A program made the position numbers and the translations under genes. DNA of 64,000 bases from Rhizorhabdus dicambivorans (GTDB taxonomy: Bacteria; Pseudomonadota; Alphaproteobacteria; Sphingomonadales; Sphingomonadaceae), in contig NZ_CP023449.1 in the NCBI RefSeq assembly GCF_002355275.1, forward strand, positions 3,946,001 to 4,010,000. Direction: 5' to 3'. This document shows positions 7,896 to 17,245 of the stretch, piece by piece; position 1 is the first letter of the stretch; the number at the start of each line of letters is the position of its first letter. Under the pieces are notes generated by a model, which was not told where the DNA came from, ran no database searches, and saw only the letters and a program-made list of their open reading frames with translations.

Positions 7896-9146
7896 ATGAC
7901 CAGTGCCACCGTTGACATCGCCAAGTTCAATCCGGGCGACCCGCGCCTGCTGCGCGATCCGTACAGCATCTACGCCGAATATAGGGCGGCCGACCCCGTC
8001 CACTGGGGCATCGCCAGCATGCGCGATCTGGAAGGCAGCTGGTACCTGTTCCGCTTCGAGGAGAATGCGGAAGTGCTCAGCGACGCGGAGGCCTATGCCA
8101 GCGACCCCGCGAGCGTCGGCCGGCAGCTGGCGGTGCCCGAATCATTCCGTCCGGTTTCCCATATCTTCCAGCGTTGGCTGGGCGGCATGGACGCGCCCGA
8201 TCACCGCCATCTGCGCCAGGTGCTCGCCAAGGCCTTCACGCCCCGCCGGATCACCGCGCTGAAGCCGCGCATCGAAGCGATCACCGGCACGCTGATCCGC
8301 GATGCCGTCGCGAAGGATAGCGGACGCTTTGACGTGGTGCGGGACATCTCCTTCCCGCTGCCGATGGCGATCGTGGGCGACGCGCTGGGCGTGGGCGAAG
8401 CAGACTGGCACCTGTTCCAGAACTGGGCGAAAGACATCACCAACGCAGTCGACAAGGCCGGCGATCCAGCGGCTGGCGCGGCAGGCAGCGCCGCGATCAA
8501 GGGCATGGTCGAATATTTCGGCGAACTGGTCGCCCGGCGCCGCAAGGAACCGGTGGACGACCTGCTTGGCGCGATGATCTCGGAAGCCGACGACCAGGGA
8601 AAGCCGATGAACGAATTCGACGTCATCGCCATCGCCACCGAGCTGGGCGTGGCCGGCCATGAGACCGCCAGCAATGCGATCGGCAAGGGCGTACTGGGAA
8701 TGATGGAGCAGCGCGACCGCTGGGCCGAACTCGGCAAGCTGGAGGACGCTGCGCTCGACCAGGCGATCGACGAGCTGCTGCGCTGGACCTGTCCGGTACA
8801 GCGTCAGCGCTGGCGCTGGGCGACGAAGGACAACAGCCTGGACGGCCGCAAGATTGAGCGCGGCCAGTCCGTGGTCTCCATCCTCGGCGCGGCGAACCGC
8901 GATCCGAACCACTTCCCGAATCCCGACCGGATCGATTTCCACCGCACCACCGGGCGCCACATGACCTTTGGCCTGGGCAATCATTTTTGCATCGGCTCGC
9001 ACCTTGCCCGGCTCGAGCTGCGCTCGGTGCTGGGCTCGCTCGCCAAGCAGTTCCCCGAGTTACGCCTCGCCGCAAGCCCCGAGGAAATTCCCTGGGGCCA
9101 TAATTCGCTACTTCCCGGGCCGGAGTCTGTGCCGGTTGCCGTATGA
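7896..9146 (+). CDS. cytochrome P450 monooxygenase 2
   Basis: Second soluble P450, 416 residues. The I-helix motif is AGHETAS (about residues 253-259), the K-helix has ELLR, and the heme loop FGLGNHFCIGSHLARLE carries Cys365. It is clearly different in sequence from the P450 at 5520, so the two probably act on different substrates or positions. ATG 7896 follows GGGAGACATAT. The CoA-transferase at 9192 starts 45 nt after its stop on the same strand, and the ferredoxin unit follows, suggesting a shared electron supply. The substrate is unknown. Confidence 0.93.
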   Translation: MTSATVDIAKFNPGDPRLLRDPYSIYAEYRAADPVHWGIASMRDLEGSWYLFRFEENAEVLSDAEAYASDPASVGRQLAVPESFRPVSHIFQRWLGGMDAPDHRHLRQVLAKAFTPRRITALKPRIEAITGTLIRDAVAKDSGRFDVVRDISFPLPMAIVGDALGVGEADWHLFQNWAKDITNAVDKAGDPAAGAAGSAAIKGMVEYFGELVARRRKEPVDDLLGAMISEADDQGKPMNEFDVIAIATELGVAGHETASNAIGKGVLGMMEQRDRWAELGKLEDAALDQAIDELLRWTCPVQRQRWRWATKDNSLDGRKIERGQSVVSILGAANRDPNHFPNPDRIDFHRTTGRHMTFGLGNHFCIGSHLARLELRSVLGSLAKQFPELRLAASPEEIPWGHNSLLPGPESVPVAV

Positions 9147-9191
9147 CGCGTCCGGCCGCATCATGGCGGGGAGGAAAGGCGAGGACGGTAC

Positions 9192-10382
9192 ATGGGCGCG
9201 CTTACGGGCATACGCGTAATCGATTTGACGAATGCCCTGGCCGGCGCCTCCGCGACGAAGCTGCTGACCGATCTCGGCGCCGACGTGATCAAGATCGAAG
9301 ACCGGGTACAGGGCGACTTCACCCGGTCGCTGATGCCATCGATCTTCCACAGCCATAATCGCAACAAGCGATCGCTGTCTGTCGACCTGCACACCGCGGA
9401 AGGCGTCGCGCTGGTCCGCCGGCTGGTCGAGAATGCCGATATCTTCGTCCAGTCCCTGCGCCCGGGCGCAGCCGCGGGACTGGGCCTCGACAGGGAGATG
9501 CTGACCGCGATCAACCCGCAGTTGATCTATGCGTCCTTCTCCGCGTTCAGCCAGCGCGGCCCCTCGGCAGCGCGGCGCGGCGTCGATGCCGTCGCGCAGG
9601 CGGAATCGGGGATGGTGCAGATCCAGGAGGGATTGCTCGGCAATATCAGCTATGTCGACACGGTAGCGGGGCTGGCCTTGTCGCATGCCATCATGGCGGC
9701 GCTGCTCAACCGACAGCGGACGGGCCAGGTGGACAGCGTCGAGGCCAATCTGCTCGACGCCGCACTCTACATGCAATCGGCGCCACTGGCCGAGTTCAGC
9801 GTCAGCGGCCAGGTACCCGATCAACGGAACTACCCGACCAAATATCCGGTGGTCGGCCTGTATCCGGCGCAGGATGGCGACATTCAGGTCGCCGCTTATT
9901 ACGAGCGGGATTGGGTCGCACTGTGCGGCATCCTGGAGCGGCCCGACCTGCTGACCGACGATCGCTTTTCCGACCAGGAACACCGCCGCCGGCATATCCC
10001 CGAGCTACGCGAGATCCTCGAACGGGAATTCCGGCGGCAGCCGCGACATCATTGGGTGGAACAGCTGAGCCGGCATCGGATCCTGGGCGGCATCGTACGA
10101 GATTATGATGAGGTGCTGTCATGCGAGGAGTTCGGGGCGAGCCAATCCTTCGAACATATCGCGATAGCGCCGGATCAGCGCATGACGCATGTACGGGCGC
10201 CATTCCGTTTCAATGGGCAGGCGCCAGCCGCCACGAAAGCGGCCCCTGCCCTGGGCTCCGATACCGACGATGTGCTGATCGAAGCCGGCCTTAGCCGCAC
10301 AGAGATTGAGGAACTCCGGCAACGCGGCATCATCGGCATGTCGAACGAACAGCCCGCGCCTGCGGCATCCGTCCTCTCCTGA
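9192..10382 (+). CDS. CaiB/BaiF family CoA-transferase
   Basis: Full-length class III CoA-transferase of 396 residues. N-terminal hallmark segments include LAGASATKLLTDLGADVIKIE and NRNKRSLSVDL; the catalytic aspartate is probably Asp132 in the GVDAVAQAESG stretch, by analogy with Asp169 of formyl-CoA transferase. It is probably co-transcribed with the second P450 and resembles the partial gene at 1-316. No acyl-CoA ligase is seen in this cluster, so transferases like this one are the visible route to CoA activation of the substrate. The acid and the CoA donor are unknown. Confidence 0.9.
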   Translation: MGALTGIRVIDLTNALAGASATKLLTDLGADVIKIEDRVQGDFTRSLMPSIFHSHNRNKRSLSVDLHTAEGVALVRRLVENADIFVQSLRPGAAAGLGLDREMLTAINPQLIYASFSAFSQRGPSAARRGVDAVAQAESGMVQIQEGLLGNISYVDTVAGLALSHAIMAALLNRQRTGQVDSVEANLLDAALYMQSAPLAEFSVSGQVPDQRNYPTKYPVVGLYPAQDGDIQVAAYYERDWVALCGILERPDLLTDDRFSDQEHRRRHIPELREILEREFRRQPRHHWVEQLSRHRILGGIVRDYDEVLSCEEFGASQSFEHIAIAPDQRMTHVRAPFRFNGQAPAATKAAPALGSDTDDVLIEAGLSRTEIEELRQRGIIGMSNEQPAPAASVLS

Positions 10383-10493
10383 TGGCGCCGTGTCCACATC
10401 GACATCCGCCTCTTCCTTGCGCCAACACCATCGCAAAACCACCGCCAGCCCGGCATTTTCACCGCGCCAGCCAGCCCGGAAACCGATATGTAT

Positions 10494-10509
10494 TTGAGTG
10501 TTCGTACAA
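10494..10509. promoter_or_regulatory. palindromic operator, copy 7
   Basis: TTGAGTGTTCGTACAA. The right arm is perfect. It lies 82 nt upstream of the ferredoxin start. TTGAGT as -35 would put a weak TTTAGC -10 at 10517-10522. Confidence 0.6.
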
Positions 10510-10591
10510 ATAATTTTTTAGCCGAGACGATTGCCTGACAGGCCAGTTTGTGCGATGAACGCTCAAGAGTTTGGATGGAGAGACGGATACC

Positions 10592-10903
10592 GTGCCATAT
10601 GTGGTGACCGAAGCCTGCATCGGCGTCCTGGACAAGGCATGTACCAAGGTGTGTCCCGTCGACTGCCTCTATGAGGGCGGGCGGATGATGTACATCAATG
10701 CCGACGAATGCGTCGATTGCGGAGCCTGCGAGCCGGTCTGCCCGATGGAGGCGATCTATTATGAGGACGACCTGCCCGACGACATGCAGGTGTACCGCGA
10801 GGCGGGCATTGCCTTCTTCGAGAAGATCGGCTCCCCGGGCGGGGCGAAGAAGGTCGGCAAGCTGACCCACGATGCCGGCCCCGCCGCGATGCACGCCGAA
10901 TGA
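10592..10903 (+). CDS. fdxA: 7Fe ferredoxin (3Fe-4S/4Fe-4S)
   Basis: Small electron carrier of 103 residues. The N-terminal CX7CX3CP cysteines ([19 protein letters not shown]) and the second set [12 protein letters not shown] give the pattern of seven-iron FdxA-type ferredoxins, and [13 protein letters not shown] is typical. GTG 10592 (PYVVTEAC) with GGAGAG 8 nt upstream is chosen; an in-frame TTG at 10571 would add seven residues that the family lacks. Its last base overlaps the reductase start (ATGA). Together with the reductase it probably feeds electrons to one or both P450s, which is inferred from gene neighbourhood. Confidence 0.93.
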   Translation: MPYVVTEACIGVLDKACTKVCPVDCLYEGGRMMYINADECVDCGACEPVCPMEAIYYEDDLPDDMQVYREAGIAFFEKIGSPGGAKKVGKLTHDAGPAAMHAE

Positions 10904-12279
10904 CCTCCGCAGCGATGGCGCCGGTGCGCGTGGCGGTGATCGGGGCCGGCCCGGCCGGCTATTACGCCGCCGAAGCCCTGCTCGCCTCCGAAACACCGCT
11001 GGTGGCGGTCGACATGTTCGACCGGCTGCCGACCCCCTGGGGCCTGGTGCGCGCCGGCGTGGCGCCCGATCACCCCAGGATCAAGTCGGTCAGCGCCCAG
11101 TTCGCCGAGATCGCCAGCCATCCCCGCTACCGCTATTTCGGCAATGTGGAACTGGGCCGCGACATCAGCCGCGACGAGCTGCTCGCGCGCTATGACGCGG
11201 TGCTCTACGCGGTGGGCGCACGCTCCGAACGCAGGTTGGGGATAGCGGGCGAGGATCTGCCAGGCAGCCTTGCCGCCTCCGATTTCGTGGCTTGGTATAA
11301 CGGCCATCCCGATCATGCCGCGCTGGCGCCCGATCTGTCGGGGACGCGCGCGGTGGTTATCGGCAACGGCAACGTCGCGCTGGACGTAGCCCGCATGCTG
11401 CTGCTGCCGCAGGGTGAGCTCAGCCAGACCGACACGGCCGACCACGCCATCGCCGCCTTCGCCACGAGCAATATCCGCGAAGTCGTCATCCTCGGCCGGC
11501 GCGGCCCAGCGGAGGCCGCCTTCACCACCCCCGAGATCCGCGAGCTGGCCGATATCGAGGGACTCGACGTCGGCGTCGACGATCCGGCGCTGCTGGAACA
11601 GCCGCTGCCGCCCGATACCCCGGACATCAAGCGCATCCAGCGCAACATCACCGCCCTCGCCAAATATGGCGCGGGCCGGGTCGATGGCGAGCGCCGCATG
11701 CGCTTCCGCTTCCTGCGTTCGCCGCTTGAGATCGGCGGCAACGGGCGGGTGGAGAGCATCACCCTGGGCATCAACCGGCTCGAAACCGAGGGGGGACAGA
11801 CCAAGGCCGTCGACACCGGGGAGCGCGAGACGATCGCGACCGATCTGGTGATCCGCGCGGTCGGCTATCGCGGCGTGCCGCTGCCCGGCGTGCCGTTCGA
11901 CGAAGCCTCGGCGACCATCCCCAACGAACAGGGCAAGGTGACCGGTGGCGAGCGCGAATATGTCGCCGGCTGGATCAAGCGCGGCCCGTCCGGCGTGATC
12001 GGCACCAATCGCGGCGACGCGGTCGAGACGGTCGAACGGCTGCTGGCCGATTTCGCCGATGCCGACAGCAAGGCCGCAGCACAGGACGAGATCAGCGGTT
12101 GGCTGCGTTCGCGCTGCCCCGAAATGGTCGATCATGCGGGCTGGCTCGGCATCGATCGTCATGAGACCGGGCTGGGCGAGCCATCGGGCCGGCCAAGGGT
12201 GAAGCTGGTGACGATCGACGCCATGCTGGGGGTAGCGCGGACGGCGACCTCGGCGGACGAATTGCAGACACAGGATTGA
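10900..12279 (+). CDS. fprA: ferredoxin-NADP+ reductase, adrenodoxin-reductase type
   Basis: Flavoprotein of 459 residues passing electrons from NADPH to a ferredoxin. It has an N-terminal FAD-binding [14 protein letters not shown], the family signature [20 protein letters not shown] and an NADP-binding [16 protein letters not shown]; length and motif order match FprA/adrenodoxin reductase. It overlaps the ferredoxin stop by 4 nt, so the pair is translationally coupled. The alpha/beta hydrolase follows 64 nt later on the same strand. This is the only visible reductase for the two P450s. Confidence 0.94.
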   Translation: MTSAAMAPVRVAVIGAGPAGYYAAEALLASETPLVAVDMFDRLPTPWGLVRAGVAPDHPRIKSVSAQFAEIASHPRYRYFGNVELGRDISRDELLARYDAVLYAVGARSERRLGIAGEDLPGSLAASDFVAWYNGHPDHAALAPDLSGTRAVVIGNGNVALDVARMLLLPQGELSQTDTADHAIAAFATSNIREVVILGRRGPAEAAFTTPEIRELADIEGLDVGVDDPALLEQPLPPDTPDIKRIQRNITALAKYGAGRVDGERRMRFRFLRSPLEIGGNGRVESITLGINRLETEGGQTKAVDTGERETIATDLVIRAVGYRGVPLPGVPFDEASATIPNEQGKVTGGEREYVAGWIKRGPSGVIGTNRGDAVETVERLLADFADADSKAAAQDEISGWLRSRCPEMVDHAGWLGIDRHETGLGEPSGRPRVKLVTIDAMLGVARTATSADELQTQD

Positions 12280-12343
12280 AGCCCTTTCCCGTCCCACGGG
12301 AACCGGCCGCCTGTCGGCCTGACGCTTCGCACATCGGGAGGCC

Positions 12344-13141
12344 ATGATGCGCCAAGAGCCGCTCCACCGCATGTCCGGCTATGTCCAGTCGGAAGGCGAG
12401 GACATCTATTATGAGCGGACCGGCGAGGGACCGCCGGTGGTGCTATGCCATGGCCTGGGCGGAAACCACGCCATATGGTGGCGCCAGATCGAGGCGCTCG
12501 CCACCCGACACGAGGTGATAACCTGGGATCAGCGAGGCTTCGGCAACTCCACCGCGCGATCGGGGGATATTGGGCCGCCGGCAGCGCGGCGCGATCTCCA
12601 TGCCCTGCTCGATCATCTCGGCCTCGACGGCGTATCACTGGTCGGCCAGTCGATGGGCGGCTGGGCGGTGCTGGGCTATGCGCAGGCGCATCCCGGTCGC
12701 ATCCGGTCGCTGGTCCTCTCGACCACGCTGGCGGGAGCAGATCGCAGCCATGTCGACCGGCTCGTTAGTGCCGAACCCGACCGCAACCGCCTGAACCGCC
12801 GCGAGCATCCGGTGCTGTCGGCCCAATTCTGTACCGAACAGCCCGATCTGGGCGTGCTCTACAACCAGATATCGAGCTTCGGGACGAAGCCCAATCCGGC
12901 CGCGATCCTCTCCGCCATGGCGTCGGATCGGCTCGCCCTGCTGCCGCTCGAAGAAATGGCGGTACCGACCCTTGTGCTGATGGCGAGCGGCGACGCCCTC
13001 TGCCCGCCAGCCGCGATGGAATCGCTGGTCTCACGGCTGCCCGGCGGGCGGATGCAGGTCATCCCCGGCAGCCATTCGGCCTATTACGAGGTTCCGGAGC
13101 TATGGAACGAGGCGGTGCTGGCTTTTCTCGCAAGCCATTGA
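12344..13141 (+). CDS. alpha/beta hydrolase
   Basis: Alpha/beta-fold hydrolase of 265 residues with a complete triad: Ser103 in GQSMGG, Asp217 in SGDALCP and His244 in GSHSAYYE; the oxyanion segment is CHGLGGNHAIWW. ATG 12344 follows GGGAGG. Beside two extradiol dioxygenases, the attractive reading is a meta-cleavage-product hydrolase that splits the C-C bond after ring opening, but an esterase or lactonase role is equally possible on sequence alone. It is last in the ferredoxin operon and ends facing the HIBADH-type gene, with a hairpin between. Confidence 0.85.
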   Translation: MMRQEPLHRMSGYVQSEGEDIYYERTGEGPPVVLCHGLGGNHAIWWRQIEALATRHEVITWDQRGFGNSTARSGDIGPPAARRDLHALLDHLGLDGVSLVGQSMGGWAVLGYAQAHPGRIRSLVLSTTLAGADRSHVDRLVSAEPDRNRLNRREHPVLSAQFCTEQPDLGVLYNQISSFGTKPNPAAILSAMASDRLALLPLEEMAVPTLVLMASGDALCPPAAMESLVSRLPGGRMQVIPGSHSAYYEVPELWNEAVLAFLASH

Positions 13142-13151
13142 GGCAGCCTCG

Positions 13152-13175
13152 TCACGACCTTCCCGCAGGTCGTGA
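13152..13175. terminator. hairpin between convergent genes
   Basis: TCACGACCT and AGGTCGTGA form a perfect 9-bp stem around a 6-nt loop, between the convergent hydrolase and HIBADH-type genes. There is no T tract on either side, so it is only a candidate bidirectional terminator. Confidence 0.45.
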
Positions 13176-13188
13176 GTGACAAGGACCT

Positions 13189-14052
13189 TCACCCTTTCGC
13201 CGACAGCATGGCGAGGGCATGGTCATAAGGCTCGTGCAGGTCCCGGGCGGCCTGTTCGGTGATGCGCAACTGAATGCCGCGATCCTGGGCAACCTGCAGC
13301 GCAAGGCTGAGGTCCTTGTTGGTGAGGGCCGCAAGGCCCTGCGTCCCGCCCGGATAGACCGCCGCCATCTGGCCGATCGATTCCCAGTTACGGGCCGCCC
13401 AGCAATCGGCAGCGCCGCTTGTCAGCACGCGCAGCATCGTGTCGCCATCCAGCCCGGCGCTCGTCGCCAGGCGGATCGCCTCGTGGACGGCATGCGCGGT
13501 GATGCCGATCACCAGATTATTGCCGAGCTTCGCGAGTTCGCCCGCGCCAACACCGCCGAGATGGGTGATTGCCCCCTCGGCTTCCAGTACGGGCCTTGCC
13601 GCCTCCACCGCCCAATCCTCGCCACCGACCAGCAGTGCGAGCGTCCCCGCCGCCGCTGCCGCCGCGCCGCCGGTGAAAGGCGCATCTATCAAGCCCACAC
13701 CATGCTGCGCGGCGAGCTTGGCGAGACGCACGCAGGTGTCAGGGTGGATCGTGCTGTGCACGACGATCACCGCCCCTTCGCGCAGCCCTTCGAGCAGCCC
13801 CGTCTCGGCCGCGCTGACGACCTGCTCGACTTGGGCATCGTTGACGACATTGAGCAGAACGACCGAGCAATGCGCCGCCAGTTCGCGTGGCGAGTTCGCC
13901 GCGACTGCACCCGCCTCCACCAGCCGGCCGACCGCCGCCGCGCTGATATCGAACACGCGCGTGAGGAAACCGGCGGCCAGGACGTTGCGAGCCATCGGCT
14001 CCCCCATCGTCCCGAGACCGATATAGCCCACCGTGATCGATAACGAATCCAT
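13189..14052 (-). CDS. 3-hydroxyisobutyrate dehydrogenase-family protein
   Basis: Beta-hydroxyacid dehydrogenase of 287 residues (NAD-binding 6-phosphogluconate dehydrogenase superfamily). The nucleotide loop VGYIGLGTMGEPMARN opens the protein, the substrate loop APFTGGAAAA lies mid-way, and the catalytic lysine is Lys175 in GELAKLGNN. ATG 14052 with GGGAG 7 nt upstream is the true start; the open frame runs far upstream only because it reads antisense through the GST gene. Operator copy 8 lies 102 nt upstream. It probably oxidises a short 3-hydroxyacid released by the pathway. Confidence 0.88.
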   Translation of the reverse strand: MDSLSITVGYIGLGTMGEPMARNVLAAGFLTRVFDISAAAVGRLVEAGAVAANSPRELAAHCSVVLLNVVNDAQVEQVVSAAETGLLEGLREGAVIVVHSTIHPDTCVRLAKLAAQHGVGLIDAPFTGGAAAAAAGTLALLVGGEDWAVEAARPVLEAEGAITHLGGVGAGELAKLGNNLVIGITAHAVHEAIRLATSAGLDGDTMLRVLTSGAADCWAARNWESIGQMAAVYPGGTQGLAALTNKDLSLALQVAQDRGIQLRITEQAARDLHEPYDHALAMLSAKG

Positions 14053-14154
14053 GTAGCAACTCCCAGCGCCGACGGATGCCCTTCCATGCGGGACGCGCCC
14101 GCCCCCCGCAACATCACGAATTTCGCACCGCCCAGTCCGTTCGCCATATATTAT

Positions 14155-14170
14155 TTGAACGGCCATACAA
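14155..14170. promoter_or_regulatory. palindromic operator, copy 8 (divergent promoter region)
   Basis: TTGAACGGCCATACAA set in AT-rich flanks that are themselves symmetric (TATATTATT on the left, AATATATAATA on the right), the longest extended palindrome of the series. It lies between the divergent HIBADH-type (start 14052) and GST (start 14221) genes. A TATAAT is at 14173-14178. Confidence 0.7.
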
Positions 14171-14220
14171 TATATAATAGAAGCCCGACGGATGCGATAC
14201 AGGGATGAGGATAATGTCGG

Positions 14221-14901
14221 ATGATCGAATTCTACTATAATCCCGGGCCAAATCCGCTGAAGGTCGCACTCTTCCTCGAAGAGGCGGGGCTGGATTATCA
14301 TTTGATCCCCGTCGATCCCGTCAGGGGCGAGCAGTTCACCCCTGCCTTCACGGCGATCAACCCCAACAACAAGCTGCCGGCGATCGTCGACGGCGACGCA
14401 ACGATCTTCGACAGCAACGCAATCCTCCTCTACCTGGCTGAGAAGACCGGCCGCTTCCTGCCCGGAGACACACTGGCGGATCGCGGCAAGCTGCTGTCCT
14501 GGATGATGTTCATCGCCTCGGGTGTCGGTCCCTATTGCGGCCAGGCCGTTCACTTCCGGCTCTTCGCGCCCGATCCCAAGAATTACGCCCTTGATCGCTA
14601 CCTGTTCGAAGCCCGCCGCCATTACGGCATATTGGACAGACACCTGGCCGAACATGAATGGATGGTGGGCAGCCAATATACGGTCGCCGACATGGCCACC
14701 TGGGCCTGGGGCCGCCACGTGAACGTGGTGCTTGGCGATGGAGCGGCTGCGGACTTTCCCCACCTCCAGCGGTTCGCCGCAACGATCGAAGCCCGGCCCG
14801 CCGCCATCCGGGCGCTGGCACTCAAGCAGCGCCACGCCTTCAAGCTGGAGATCGACGACGAATTCCGGCGCAACCTGTTCCGCCACGTCCAGCCAGCCTG
14901 A
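14221..14901 (+). CDS. glutathione S-transferase family protein
   Basis: GST of 226 residues with a thioredoxin-like N-terminal domain (MIEFYYNPGPNPLKVALFLE, then NNKLPAIVD and FDSNAILLYLAEKTG, which binds the gamma-glutamyl end of glutathione) and an all-helical C-terminal domain (YTVADMATWAW). The form recalls the YfcG/YghU Nu-class group. In aromatic catabolic clusters GSTs may isomerise ring-cleavage products or remove electrophiles. ATG 14221 is 50 nt downstream of operator copy 8, so it is transcribed divergently from the HIBADH-type gene. The actual role is not known. Confidence 0.88.
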   Translation: MIEFYYNPGPNPLKVALFLEEAGLDYHLIPVDPVRGEQFTPAFTAINPNNKLPAIVDGDATIFDSNAILLYLAEKTGRFLPGDTLADRGKLLSWMMFIASGVGPYCGQAVHFRLFAPDPKNYALDRYLFEARRHYGILDRHLAEHEWMVGSQYTVADMATWAWGRHVNVVLGDGAAADFPHLQRFAATIEARPAAIRALALKQRHAFKLEIDDEFRRNLFRHVQPA

Positions 14902-15005
14902 GCATCACCCGCCACTTTCGCACTCTGCTGCGAATCCGATCCGTCGCAGCCATCTGAAATAGGCGGGAAAATAGGCCGATCATCCCACTCTAGATGAACT
15001 TTATT

Positions 15006-15021
15006 TTGTACATACGTTCAA
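15006..15021. promoter_or_regulatory. palindromic operator, copy 9
   Basis: TTGTACATACGTTCAA, six of eight positions symmetric. It lies 68 nt before the start of the second extradiol dioxygenase gene. Confidence 0.65.
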
Positions 15022-15089
15022 TCATCTTGCACTTTCCCGCGTGGCGAGTTACCCCCGATCAACGACATCATCGATTGAAAGAGTTTGTC

Positions 15090-16010
15090 ATGCGTCCAGA
15101 CGACAGCCGCGAGGGCCAGGAACCGCGCTATGCGCGGCTCGGCTATGTGGCGATCAATGTTTCCGACCTCGATCGCTCGGCGGACTTCTACGAACAGCTG
15201 TGGGGTCTGCAGCCGAATGGTGGCATCGACGATCAGCTTCGCTTCTTCCGATGCAGCGCGAACCATCATGACTTCATCCTGGCCAAGGGCGAGCCGGGGC
15301 TGAAGCGAATCGGCTGGCAAATGGAGAGCGAGGCCGACATCGACCGGATTGCGGATCGGCTGCGCCGTCATGGCCATGCGACCATCGAGGTCGATCCCGC
15401 AGAAACCGCGCTGCTGCGCCAGGGCCGCAGCGTGCGCTTCGCCGATCCCTATACCGGCGCCACCCACGAATATTTTGCGTCAATCGAGCAGGAAAAGGAT
15501 GCCTGGTCACCCACGCTGGCCAATATCCAGCGCATCGGCCACCTCGTCCTCAAGACACCTCGCTTCCACGAAGCCGTGAATTTCTACAACAATGTGCTGA
15601 ATTTCCCGACTTCGGACAGGATCGGTGACGTCGTCAACTTCATGCGATGCTTTCCCAACCCCCTCCATCACTCAATTGGCCTCAGCAATTCCGAAAGCAA
15701 CGGCCTTCACCATGTCAATTTCATGGTCAGCGAGATCGATGACATCGGGCGGGCGCTGTGGCGTTTCCGCAAGAACGACGTTCCGATCGTGCGCGGTCCC
15801 GGACGGCATCCGCCCTCCGGTAGCGTGTTCCTCTATGTGCTCGATCCCAACGGAATCACGATCGAATACAGCTATGGGATGGAGGAGTTTCCCGAGGGCA
15901 ACGCCCGCGATCATCGCGTTCTTCCGGCTGTACCGGAATCGATCGATTATTGGGGGGCGCCCACCGACAAGAGACTGGGCAAGATCGGCATCGTGGAATC
16001 GCTGGTCTGA
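15090..16010 (+). CDS. type I extradiol (VOC-fold) ring-cleavage dioxygenase, paralog
   Basis: Second two-domain extradiol dioxygenase, 306 residues, strongly similar over its full length to the one at 2591-3481. Predicted Fe(II) ligands are His151 (RIGHLVL), His208 (LHHVNFM) and Glu259 (TIEYSYG). ATG 15090 is chosen because the reading frame further upstream runs through the operator. It is followed by a CoA-transferase and an amidohydrolase on the same strand, forming an operon under copy 9. Keeping two paralogs in one regulon suggests two different diol substrates or ring positions. Confidence 0.88.
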   Translation: MRPDDSREGQEPRYARLGYVAINVSDLDRSADFYEQLWGLQPNGGIDDQLRFFRCSANHHDFILAKGEPGLKRIGWQMESEADIDRIADRLRRHGHATIEVDPAETALLRQGRSVRFADPYTGATHEYFASIEQEKDAWSPTLANIQRIGHLVLKTPRFHEAVNFYNNVLNFPTSDRIGDVVNFMRCFPNPLHHSIGLSNSESNGLHHVNFMVSEIDDIGRALWRFRKNDVPIVRGPGRHPPSGSVFLYVLDPNGITIEYSYGMEEFPEGNARDHRVLPAVPESIDYWGAPTDKRLGKIGIVESLV

Positions 16011-16121
16011 GCGATTTCCTGATCCCGGACGGCGGACTATAGCTGGCCGACCACACCTGAGCCGCCCGAACGTCACGGAGAAGATGCCGGACATGCCCTC
16101 AAATTCATCGAGATCCCGCCG

Positions 16122-17240
16122 ATGACCGCCGCCTTGCCCTTGAATGGGCTGAAGGTCGTCGCGATCGAGCAAGCGGTGGCGGCTCCATTCTGTACCTCCC
16201 GACTGGCCGATGCTGGCGCGCGGGTAATCAAGGTCGAACGTCCCGAAGGCGATTTCGCGCGTGGCTATGACGACGTCGCTGCGGGCCAGAGCAGCTATTT
16301 CGTGTGGCTCAACCGAGGCAAGGAGTCTCGAATTCTCGACCTGGCGGCGCCCGAGGGCAAGGCGGCGCTCCAGGAGTTGATCGCCGATGCCGATATTCTC
16401 GTTCAGAATCTCAAGGTCGGGGCGCTGGCTCGGCTCGGCTTCGCGCCCGAAGCGCTGGCCGCGCGCGACCCGCGCCTGATAATTTGCTCGATCAGCGGCT
16501 ATGGCGACACCGGCCCGCTTGCGGACCGCAAGGCCTATGACCTTCTGATCCAGGCGGAATCGGGCCTTGCTTCGGTGACCGGCGGACCCGACGCACCGTC
16601 GCGGGTCGGCATCTCGATCGTCGACATCGCCACCGGCGCCACCGCCCACGCCGCCATTCTGGAGGCGCTGATCGGGCGCAGTATTCATGGCCGGGGTGCC
16701 GATATCCGCATCTCGATGTTCGATGTGATGGCGGACTGGCTCAGCGTCCCGCTGCTGCATCAGGATGCCGGCCATCCGCCGAAACGCGTCGGCCTGGCCC
16801 ACCCGTCGATCGCGCCTTACGGCGTCTTCGCCTGCGGGGATGGGGCGCAATTGCTGATATCGATCCAGAGCGACCGGGAGTGGCGGCTGTTCGCGGAGCA
16901 TTTTCTCCGCGACCCGGCCCTCGCCACCGACCCGCGCTTCGCGACCAACGTCGCACGGGTGCGCAATCGCGCCGAAACCGATGCGCTGACCGCGAAGGCC
17001 TTCGCCACGATCGAGTCGGCGCGGGCGGTGGAGATGCTGCAGGCCGCCGATGTGGCCTTCGCCCATCTCAACGACATGGCCGGGCTGTCACGCCATCCCA
17101 GCCTGCGTCGCATCATGGTCGACACGCCCGGCGGCCCAGTCAGCCTTCCGGCCCCCGCGCCGATCGTCGCGGGCGCGCCGCGTTGCTACGGCGCCGTCCC
17201 CGCCCTGGGTTCGGCCACCCCTGCCCCCGCCGCAGACTGA
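16122..17240 (+). CDS. CaiB/BaiF family CoA-transferase
   Basis: Class III CoA-transferase of 372 residues. It has the N-terminal segment APFCTSRLADAGARVIKVE, LNRGKESRILDL, and the probable catalytic Asp140 in AYDLLIQAESG. It is more distant from the transferases at 1 and 9192 than those are from each other, so it probably handles another acid. It is 111 nt downstream of the dioxygenase and 5 nt upstream of the amidohydrolase, within one operon. The ribosome binding site before ATG 16122 is weak. Confidence 0.9.
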   Translation: MTAALPLNGLKVVAIEQAVAAPFCTSRLADAGARVIKVERPEGDFARGYDDVAAGQSSYFVWLNRGKESRILDLAAPEGKAALQELIADADILVQNLKVGALARLGFAPEALAARDPRLIICSISGYGDTGPLADRKAYDLLIQAESGLASVTGGPDAPSRVGISIVDIATGATAHAAILEALIGRSIHGRGADIRISMFDVMADWLSVPLLHQDAGHPPKRVGLAHPSIAPYGVFACGDGAQLLISIQSDREWRLFAEHFLRDPALATDPRFATNVARVRNRAETDALTAKAFATIESARAVEMLQAADVAFAHLNDMAGLSRHPSLRRIMVDTPGGPVSLPAPAPIVAGAPRCYGAVPALGSATPAPAAD

Positions 17241-17245
17241 CGCGC

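Noticed and set aside
10759-12372. Minus-strand open frame of 537 codons
   Set aside because: Antisense to the ferredoxin reductase, whose motifs are complete.
14053-14886. N-terminal extension of the HIBADH-type gene to 565 codons
   Set aside because: The extra part reads antisense through the GST gene; ATG 14052 has a proper ribosome binding site and starts at the cofactor motif.
15672-17066. Minus-strand open frame of 464 codons
   Set aside because: Antisense to the dioxygenase and CoA-transferase; no domain.
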